From contig NC_009445.1 of assembly GCF_000026145.1 (NCBI RefSeq), positions 1,240,001-1,304,000 of the forward strand: 64,000 bases of DNA, read 5' to 3'. Each line of letters begins with the position of its first letter. Position 1 is the stretch's first letter. Positions 57,016 to 64,000 of this stretch are shown piece by piece. Below the pieces are notes generated by a model. That model was not told the origin of the DNA, searched no databases, and was given only the letters and a program-made list of their open reading frames with translations. The stretch comes from Bradyrhizobium sp. ORS 278. Lineage in GTDB: Bacteria; Pseudomonadota; Alphaproteobacteria; Rhizobiales; Xanthobacteraceae. The translations under genes and the position numbers were made by a program.

Positions 57016-58398
57016 CTAGCCCGCGACCTCCTTGATGCGGGCGATCAACTCGTCCACGGCCTTCTCGACCGGCACCTTCTCGCTGACCACGCGGTTCATC
57101 GCCTTCGCCCAGACGTTCTCGTTGTTGAGAATCGTGAACTTGTAGTTCTTGGTGAAGTCGAACGGCGAGGTGCCGCCGGTGAACTGGGTGTAGACGGCCT
57201 TGCGATGGCGGTCGGCCTGCCAGAACGGGCTCTTCTGGCCGGCGGTCGTCACCGGGAACCAGCGGCCCAGCGCGCCCTCGACGTAGGGGCCGAGGTTCTC
57301 CTCCTGCATCAGGAACTTGATGAACTCCTTGGCCTGCGCCTTGTTCTTCGCGTTGCTGAAGATGAGGCCGGTCTTGACGTCGGAGCGATACTTGATCGGC
57401 GTGCCGTCCGGCTTGTTGGGGAAGGAGGCAGTGATGATGTCCTCCTCATAGGCCTTCTTGCCGGCGGCGCGCTGCTCGGGCGTCAGCGCGGGATTTGTGG
57501 AGTCTTCGAACCACTTGGCTGCGATTGAGATCGTGAAGTTGTGGGTCATCACGATCGTCTTGTTGTGGAAGGCGACGTTGTTGTCGGGGTCCTTCCAGGT
57601 CGTCGAGGACGGCGGGGTGCAGCCCTTGATGTAGGTGTCGGTATAGTCCTTCAGCGCCTTGGTCAGGCCCTCGCGCACCTTGGGATCGTCGACCAGCAGC
57701 TTGCCGTCGTCATCGACCAGCTTGACGTTGTAGGCGTCCATGAAGGTGTAGAACGACTGGAACGAGTCCGTGGATTCCACGCCCATCGGCTGTCCGACGC
57801 CATAGATGCGCTGGCCGGTGGCCTTGCGGATGCCCGGCTGCACCTTGTCGCACCAGAACGTCCAATAGTCCTCCCATTTGGTGGGAATGTCGCTCTGCTT
57901 GAAGCCGGCCTTCTCGAGCATGTCGCCCCAGATCTGGACATGCATGCTCTGCTGCTTCAGCGGGAAGCCGTAATAGGCCTTCTTCTTGGTGACATTGTTG
58001 TAGAGATAGGCGGTCTCGATCGTGTTCGGGGCGAAGGCCTGTTTCATCGGCTCCAGGATGTCGGAGAGGTCCTCGAGCTTGCCTTCATACGCCCACTTGC
58101 CCTGGGCCTGGACGTCGTAAGTGTCGGCATAAGCGACATCAGGCACGGTGCCGGAATCGAGCGCGGCGACCGTCTTCGGGATCATGTCCTGGATCGCATA
58201 TTGCGACAGCTCGACCTTGATGCCGGTCTTGGCCTCGAACTTCTTGACGACGTTGAGCAGCGCATCGTCCTCGGACTTGTAGAAGCCCTTGCTCCACCAG
58301 ATGGTGATAGTGTCCTGAGCGACGGCTGGTGCTGCAGCGCAAAAAAGCCCGGCGGCTGCGACTGCGATTGAAATCGCACCCATTCCCTTGGATTTCAC
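57016..58398 (-). CDS. Extracellular solute-binding protein, family 1
   Basis: A 460-residue periplasmic binding protein. The signal peptide (VKSKGMGAISIAVAAAGLFCAAAPAVAQ) has a likely cut after AVA at about residue 27. The mature part has features of sugar/polyol-type binding proteins: TITIWWSKGFYKSEDDALLNVVKKFEAKTGIKVELSQY, TVAALDSGTVPDVAYADTYDV, GFPLKQQSMHVQIWGDMLEKAG and IFSNAKNKAQAKEFIKFLMQEEN. I start at the GTG at 58398 with AGGGAGAGA upstream; the frame is open back to 58446. It leads the importer operon, which has no ATPase gene in this window, so a shared ATPase must serve it. Confidence 0.9.
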   Translation of the reverse strand: MKSKGMGAISIAVAAAGLFCAAAPAVAQDTITIWWSKGFYKSEDDALLNVVKKFEAKTGIKVELSQYAIQDMIPKTVAALDSGTVPDVAYADTYDVQAQGKWAYEGKLEDLSDILEPMKQAFAPNTIETAYLYNNVTKKKAYYGFPLKQQSMHVQIWGDMLEKAGFKQSDIPTKWEDYWTFWCDKVQPGIRKATGQRIYGVGQPMGVESTDSFQSFYTFMDAYNVKLVDDDGKLLVDDPKVREGLTKALKDYTDTYIKGCTPPSSTTWKDPDNNVAFHNKTIVMTHNFTISIAAKWFEDSTNPALTPEQRAAGKKAYEEDIITASFPNKPDGTPIKYRSDVKTGLIFSNAKNKAQAKEFIKFLMQEENLGPYVEGALGRWFPVTTAGQKSPFWQADRHRKAVYTQFTGGTSPFDFTKNYKFTILNNENVWAKAMNRVVSEKVPVEKAVDELIARIKEVAG

Positions 58399-58537
58399 GT
58401 GTCTCTCCCTGATCCGCCGATCTTGCTTGATCGGTTGCGCGGACACTAGCTCAGGGTTCAGATGTGATCCAGGAGTAATATATCAGACATAGGTCGTGGC
58501 TCCTGCGCGCGATGGATCACGCTTAATGCGGCCGCGG

Positions 58538-60499
58538 TCAGTTCTGTTTTGTGGGAGTGTCGGCTGCGGGGGCGTCGGCCTGCGGCGTGGCGTCCTGCTG
58601 GGCAGGGCGCAATCCGCCGCCTGTGAAGCGCTCCAGCACCGAGCGCACCGCGTCGCGCGTCTTGCGATCCTTCACCGCATCGAGCAGCGGCGCCGCTGCG
58701 GGTGCGCGGCGGATCAGGCTTTCCGGATCGGGGAAGATCAGCGGATCTTCCCAGGGGCCCTGGACCACGAAGGGCAATTCAAAGCCGTTGCCGCCAGAGC
58801 CTGACGACAACAGGCTGGCGACGCCCTTGAAGTCATATTCACGGCTTGGCACCGAGGCCGTGCCGGTCATGGTGATCCGCGCGGTCGGGCTTTCGACGCG
58901 GATGTCCTCGGCGGTCGCGACGCCGTCGGCGAACTTCACGGCGATCGTCAGTGAGTCGTAGGGTGTGGATCCCGTCCGGAAATTGCCCCCGCGCGACAGC
59001 GGGCTGCGCTCCAGCCGCTTCAGCAGTTGCTCGACATTGAAGCCGGAGATCGCGCCGTCGCGACCCTGCAGGTTGGCGCTGCCGTCGAGCGATTGGGCGA
59101 GCCCGAATGGGCTCGAGCCGGACGCGGTCAGCGAGACGTTGAGGTTGCCTCGTCCGGACAGCGAGGAGACGCCGAACATCTCGTTGGCGCAGGCCTGCAG
59201 GTCGACGTCCGTGAACTGCAACTCGGCTTTGACGTCGGCAACGGTGTCGGCTCGCGCGATGCCGAACGAGCCGCGCACCACACCGCCATACATCTGCGCC
59301 TCGCCCACGGAAAGCGCGAGCACGCCGTTGCGGAGGTTGGCGCCGAACGCCGTGCGGCCGAGCTTCGACGAGCCCACCGTGACCTTTGCGGCCGATAGCC
59401 GCATGTCGAGATCGGTCGTCGACAGCGCCTTGAGGTCGAACAGCTGACGGTTCCAGTCGCGCGCGCCGTTGGCGAGCAGCCGGAATGTCGAGATGTACGG
59501 CGTGAAGTCGAGCGCATCGGCCGCCAGCGTCGCTTGCAGCGACTGCCGGCCGTTATTGGCGTAGGTCATCACGCCCTCGGCGGCGTTGCCGTCGAGCTCG
59601 ACATTGACGTTGGTGAGCGCGACCGAGGCGCCGACCACATTGGCGCGCGCTCGCAGCGCGAAACGGCCGAAGCCGCCGCTGCCGAGCGGCGTCTGTCCGG
59701 TCCAGCGCAGCGCGTCGCGCAGCGACGGACTGTCGACGGTGAGGGTGCCCTCCATGAGGGCGCTGGTGCGGTTAGCGACCGTGCCGTCAAAGGCGACCTT
59801 CAGCGGCGGGCTGGCAAGGCGCATCTTGAGGCCGGACCGGTCGCCGGACAGCGCGGCCAGGAAGTCGCTGATGCTGACCGAGCCTTCGATTCGTTGGCCG
59901 CGCCAGTCGAACTGCCCGGTCGCGGCGAAGGAGCGCGAGATCGACGGCCAGGCCAGCGACAGGTCGATGTCGTCGAGCCGCTCGGAGGCATGATGGCCGT
60001 TATCGTCGTACGTCAGGACGCCGTCCTGAATGCGGATCTCGGAGAACGACATCTGACTGTCGGACCCCGGGCGCATCGTCCGCGTGATGGTGTCGATGAA
60101 GGGCGTCCAGTTGCTGTTGCCGTTCGCCTCGCGGGTCACGTTGATCTGCGGCCGCAGCATCATCACGTCGGCGATCTCGAAGCGCTGCAGCAGCAGCGGC
60201 AGCAGCTGCAGATTGGCCGTCAGCACATCGACGCGCAGCGCCGGATCGTCGGCGGTGCTGCCCTTGAAGCCGACGTCGTGGAACGAGACATAGCTGCCGG
60301 GGAACAAGGAGACGTCGATCGGTCCCTTCACCACGAGCTCGAGGCCGGTGACGGCGCGGATCTGGGTCTCCACGGCGCGCCGCAGTGCGTCGCGATTGAC
60401 CAGCCAGGAGCTCGTGAGCAGGCCCACGAACGCGATCCCGAGCAACACCGCGATCGGTGTACCGAGGCGCCTCATTGCTTGGGCCATGGTCACAGACAT
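58538..60499 (-). CDS. AsmA-family inner-membrane protein
   Basis: A 653-residue protein with one N-terminal helix (LGTPIAVLLGIAFVGLLTSSWLV, about 11-33) and a long periplasmic beta-rich body. The AsmA N-terminal signature follows: ALRRAVETQIRAVTGLELVVKGPIDVSLFPGSYVSFHDVGFKG. The C-terminal part has DGRDGAISGFNVEQLLKRLERSPLSRGG and TGTASVPSREYDFKGVASLL, as in AsmA proteins, which are thought to act in lipid transport between membranes. The tail is Ala/Pro/Thr-rich. The start is the ATG at 60499 or one at 60487. It is upstream of the importer operon with a gap of 139 bp. Confidence 0.85.
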   Translation of the reverse strand: MSVTMAQAMRRLGTPIAVLLGIAFVGLLTSSWLVNRDALRRAVETQIRAVTGLELVVKGPIDVSLFPGSYVSFHDVGFKGSTADDPALRVDVLTANLQLLPLLLQRFEIADVMMLRPQINVTREANGNSNWTPFIDTITRTMRPGSDSQMSFSEIRIQDGVLTYDDNGHHASERLDDIDLSLAWPSISRSFAATGQFDWRGQRIEGSVSISDFLAALSGDRSGLKMRLASPPLKVAFDGTVANRTSALMEGTLTVDSPSLRDALRWTGQTPLGSGGFGRFALRARANVVGASVALTNVNVELDGNAAEGVMTYANNGRQSLQATLAADALDFTPYISTFRLLANGARDWNRQLFDLKALSTTDLDMRLSAAKVTVGSSKLGRTAFGANLRNGVLALSVGEAQMYGGVVRGSFGIARADTVADVKAELQFTDVDLQACANEMFGVSSLSGRGNLNVSLTASGSSPFGLAQSLDGSANLQGRDGAISGFNVEQLLKRLERSPLSRGGNFRTGSTPYDSLTIAVKFADGVATAEDIRVESPTARITMTGTASVPSREYDFKGVASLLSSGSGGNGFELPFVVQGPWEDPLIFPDPESLIRRAPAAAPLLDAVKDRKTRDAVRSVLERFTGGGLRPAQQDATPQADAPAADTPTKQN

Positions 60500-60719
60500 G
60501 TCCTGGGGTTGTCGGATCGCTGGTTACTACAGACGGGCAGGGCGCGCCGAAAACCCTTGCCAACATCAACAACTTGATGCGTTTTCTTGACGCTTTCAAG
60601 GCCGTGCCGCCGGTGTGGCGGGATTGCGGCCGGCACCGTTCGTCCCGAACCCCGGAGCATCCCGGAGCGGCGGGCCCGCTCGACAGCTAAAGCACGCGAT
60701 GCCCGTTGGGAAGGCATCA

Positions 60720-60749
60720 TTGACGCATTGCGAAGATTTCGCCTAATAA
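60720..60749 (+). promoter_or_regulatory. Probable promoter of the CoA-transferase operon
   Basis: TTGACG (60720-60725) and CTAATAAT (60743-60750) are spaced by 17 bp, close to the alphaproteobacterial housekeeping pattern TTGAC-N17-CTATAT, 49 bp before the first start codon. The preceding 298 bp, back to the AsmA start, hold no gene. Confidence 0.5.
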
Positions 60750-60797
60750 TCCGGTCGATCTCCGCGCCGTCCTCGCTTTGCATCAGGTCATTTCCGT

Positions 60798-61525
60798 ATG
60801 AACAAGGTCTATCCGGACGCCAAAACCGCCCTTGCGGGCCTCCTCAAGGACGGCATGACCATCATGTCCGGCGGGTTTGGCCTTTGCGGCATCGCAGAAA
60901 CGCTGTCCGATGCCATTCGCGAGTCCGGCGTCAAGGACCTCACCGTCATCTCCAACAACGCCGGCGTCGACGGCATCGGCTTGAGCCGACTGCTCGAGAC
61001 GCGGCAGATCAAGAAGATGATCTCGTCCTATGTCGGCGAGAATAAGCTGTTCGCACAGCAATATCTGGCCGGCGAGCTGGAGCTCGAGTTCTGTCCGCAG
61101 GGCACCCTGGCCGAGCGCATCCGCGCCGGCGGCGCCGGCATTCCGGCGTTCTTCACCAAGACCGGCGTCGGCACGCTGGTCGCCGAAGGCAAGGAGGTGC
61201 GCGAGTTCGACGGCGAAAAATATCTGATGGAGCGCGGCCTGTTCGCCGACATCGCCATCGTGCACGCCTGGAAGGGCGATACCGCCGGCAACCTCGTCTA
61301 CAGGAAGACCGCGCGCAACTTCAACCCGATGATGGCCACGGCGGCCAAGGTGACTGTGGCCGAGGTCGAGCATCTGCTCCCGGCCGGCCAGATCGATCCC
61401 GACCACATCCACACGCCGGGCATCTTCGTGAAGCGCATCATCCAGGTCGGGACCGCGCTCAAGCGCATCGAGCAGCGCACCGTGCGCAAACGTGAAGCCG
61501 CCGCTGCAGCCGGGGAGGAAGTCTG

Positions 61526-61526
<1 letters not shown>
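60798..61526 (+). CDS. scoA: 3-oxoacid CoA-transferase subunit A
   Basis: A 242-residue alpha subunit of succinyl-CoA:3-ketoacid (acetoacetate) CoA-transferase. Motifs: [28 protein letters not shown] (the GGFGxCGxPE-like glycine loop), [18 protein letters not shown] and [31 protein letters not shown]. The enzyme moves CoA from succinyl-CoA to acetoacetate, linking ketone or PHB breakdown to the TCA cycle. The start overlaps no other gene. It is coupled to subunit B by a shared base (TGATG). Confidence 0.93.
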
Positions 61527-62176
<650 letters not shown>

Positions 62177-62180
62177 GGCG

Positions 62181-63899
62181 CTACCAGCCCCGGCACAGCA
62201 TCTCCGCGACCCTGACCGCGAGACGGCATGCCGAGTCGTGGCCGGGGCTCCTCGGACCAGGCGTCGTTCCCGTCAAGCTCTGGATGACCAGGCAGGGCAC
62301 GCCGCGGTTGAGACAGATCAGCCCCACCGCATAGGCACTTCCATCGGTGGCGAGGGCACCGGGAAACGCCGCCGCGATCTCGGCCTCCGTGCCGCCGTCA
62401 TCGCGTGTGACCGTCACCCCTTCGAAGAATACGCCGCCCGCATTGAGCATCTTGGCCGCGGAATCATGCGCGAGTCGGCAAAGCGCGGGATCGGCGGGAA
62501 TGATCATGCCCCCGTCATCGGGAAACGGCGGCTCGGCGATGCTGAGCGCATCGCGCAACTTCATCTCGATCCGGAATGACGCCAAGGCGCTGACGATGAC
62601 GAGATCACCCGGACCGGCGCCGACGAAGCGGGCGCCCTCGCCGGCTTGCGAAAGCACGGGGCCCAGCGGATGGGCCCGTCCCGGCATGATCACCCAGCGC
62701 GCACCATGCTCCTCGATCGCGACCGACGTGGCGCTTGCCACCTCCGTCATCGAACGGCCCAGGCAGATCACCGCATGGAAGCTGGCGTGCCTGATGATGG
62801 CGCGCGCGGCATTGCGCTGCTCGATCAGCGTGCCCGGCCCCATGGCCTGGATCAGCCGCTCGATGTCCTCGGCGGTCTCGACGACGAAGCCGATCGTATG
62901 GGCCTTGGCGTGGAGGAAGCGCAGCGCCTCGAGCATCGCGTTGAGGCTCGACTTGTCGCGATCCTCGAGCTGCAGCCAGAGTGCCTCCAGCACGTCGAGC
63001 GAGGCCTCGATGCTGGCGCCGATCACGCCTTGCCCGAGCGGCCGGCCCGGCGTCTCGCACCGATAGAGCTCTTCCAGCGTCTGCAGCACCGTTCGTCGGT
63101 CCTTGACGGCACCGGCCCCCTGCAGGATGCGCGCAAGCACAAGCGCGCGCTTGCCGGGTTCGACGGGGACTGCGAGCCATGCGAAATCAGCCAGCTCCGC
63201 CGCCTGCTCGCTCGCCGCCCGTTGAAACTCGGCGACAACCTGACCGTGGTGCCAATTGACCTGCCATGGCAGCACCGGACGGCCGCGATATCTGCCGCGC
63301 TCGATTCGTTCGAGCGCCTGGGCTTGCAACTCGTGGCGCAGATCAGGGTCGAAGCCCGACATGCGCGTATCCAGCAGGTGATGAGCCCGCGTTGCGATCG
63401 CCGGCCCAAACCATTCCTGATCGGGATCGCCAACCGACAACCCACCGGGCATCCGGATGTGAACGGTTCTGCGAAACTGGTCCAGCTCGCGTCTGGCCAC
63501 CCGCTCTGCGGTTGGCGAAAGATTCTGCACCTCGCAGAACGCGTCGACGACGCTGGCCCAATCCCAGAAATCCTCGCCGTAGAACGGGATGCGATATTGA
63601 CGGCTGGCGACGATTCGTCCGCAGATCTCTTCGATGGCCGGCGCCACGTGACCGAGCATGTCGTGGCGCGCCAGCGCCGGATCGGCAAGACAATGGTGGA
63701 CGATCCGCGCCGCGTTGGCATTCACGACATGCCAGTCTCTGGCGGCGAACTTCGACGAGGTTCGCAGATATTCGAGCGCGTCGATCAGACAGCGTCCCGC
63801 CAGCGCGCGGGGGGAATTGTCATCGAACCAGCTGGTGTTGCCGATCCCATAGCCATGGAGGTCGGACGTGAAGAACACCGGCGGATGTCGAGAAACCAC
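62181..63899 (-). CDS. Protein with a degenerate nucleoside-phosphorylase-like C-terminal domain
   Basis: A 572-residue protein that I do not recognise as a whole. Residues about 35-350 are helical, with FYGEDFWDWASVVDAF and WQVNWHHGQVVAEF. Residues about 375-572 read like the MTAN/UDP-phosphorylase fold in the right order: VICLGRSMTEVASATSVAI, RWVIMPGRAHPLGP, GPGDLVIVSALASF and FPGALATDGSAYAVGLICLNRGVPCLVIQSLTG. In E. coli MTAN (from memory) the last block holds a ribose-binding Glu and a catalytic Asp; here Ser521 and Gly544 occupy those places. The GTG start at 63899 has AGGAGG five bases upstream. No operon partner is seen; its upstream side ends near the window edge. Confidence 0.6.
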   Translation of the reverse strand: MVSRHPPVFFTSDLHGYGIGNTSWFDDNSPRALAGRCLIDALEYLRTSSKFAARDWHVVNANAARIVHHCLADPALARHDMLGHVAPAIEEICGRIVASRQYRIPFYGEDFWDWASVVDAFCEVQNLSPTAERVARRELDQFRRTVHIRMPGGLSVGDPDQEWFGPAIATRAHHLLDTRMSGFDPDLRHELQAQALERIERGRYRGRPVLPWQVNWHHGQVVAEFQRAASEQAAELADFAWLAVPVEPGKRALVLARILQGAGAVKDRRTVLQTLEELYRCETPGRPLGQGVIGASIEASLDVLEALWLQLEDRDKSSLNAMLEALRFLHAKAHTIGFVVETAEDIERLIQAMGPGTLIEQRNAARAIIRHASFHAVICLGRSMTEVASATSVAIEEHGARWVIMPGRAHPLGPVLSQAGEGARFVGAGPGDLVIVSALASFRIEMKLRDALSIAEPPFPDDGGMIIPADPALCRLAHDSAAKMLNAGGVFFEGVTVTRDDGGTEAEIAAAFPGALATDGSAYAVGLICLNRGVPCLVIQSLTGTTPGPRSPGHDSACRLAVRVAEMLCRGW

Positions 63900-64000
63900 A
63901 CTCGCCTCCTGGCCCGCTCATCGCGTCTCTCAACGGCAATTGTGTAACGTTTGTAGACTCAGTCTCGCAACCGAAAGTTGATTTTGCGTGACTGGCATTT

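Overview
The window looks like about 64 kb of chromosomal core from a high-GC alphaproteobacterium, most probably a Bradyrhizobium or a close relative. The evidence is gene content and order: tolQRAB-pal-cpoB-tilS-ftsH, a three-gene pntAA-pntAB-pntB transhydrogenase preceded by an aa3-oxidase subunit IV gene, GapR, DUF1036, DUF1244 and DUF2312 proteins, strong G/C third-position bias, and long palindromic intergenic elements of a kind common in bradyrhizobia. I see no rRNA, tRNA, CRISPR array, integrase, transposase or phage gene. Genus assignment is inference; no database was searched.

Layout. 1-13.6 kb: a DUF2852 membrane protein, then the Tol-Pal envelope cluster (tolQ, tolR, tolA, tolB), interrupted before pal by a membrane PAS-GGDEF-EAL protein and a FeeM-like N-acyltransferase with a CtrA-type box; then pal, cpoB, tilS and ftsH. 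13.6-20.1 kb: an autotransporter with a HAF-like repeat passenger and two multispanning GT-C type proteins flanking a TetR regulator. 20.1-23.2 kb: pyk, DUF1036, DUF1244 and gapR. 23.2-31.2 kb: a DUF882 (M15-like) protein, a YcbB-type L,D-transpeptidase, an orphan sigma-54 response regulator and an M3 oligoendopeptidase. 31.2-40.2 kb: an AbrB-Doc toxin-antitoxin pair, aa3 oxidase subunit IV, pntAA-pntAB-pntB, an alpha/beta hydrolase, two cation/proton antiporters, a cupin and a single-TM hypothetical protein. 40.3-46 kb: rpsU, purEK, a diguanylate cyclase, four small proteins and an LhgO-like oxidase. 46-54 kb: a PAS-SGDEF-EAL protein, a divergent GlpD homologue and a polyamine-type ABC transporter without a binding protein, broken by palindromic elements. 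54-64 kb: a hydrolase with a sugar-type ABC importer, an AsmA protein, a 3-oxoacid CoA-transferase and a two-part protein with a nucleoside-phosphorylase-like C-terminus.

How the genes fit together. Much of the window concerns the envelope: Tol-Pal (outer-membrane constriction), CpoB, DUF882 and L,D-transpeptidase (peptidoglycan), FtsH (membrane quality control), AsmA and an autotransporter. Cell-cycle and c-di-GMP inputs recur: two TTAA-N7-TTAA CtrA-like boxes, GapR, and three GGDEF proteins.

The most interesting points are the acyltransferase with a CtrA-like box inside the tol-pal locus; the C-terminal nucleosidase-like domain at 62181-62777 whose two catalytic acids appear replaced; the GlpD homologue whose substrate-site motifs are changed; the AbrB-Doc module with an operator that covers both its -10 and its ribosome binding site; and a MITE-like element between two permease genes.
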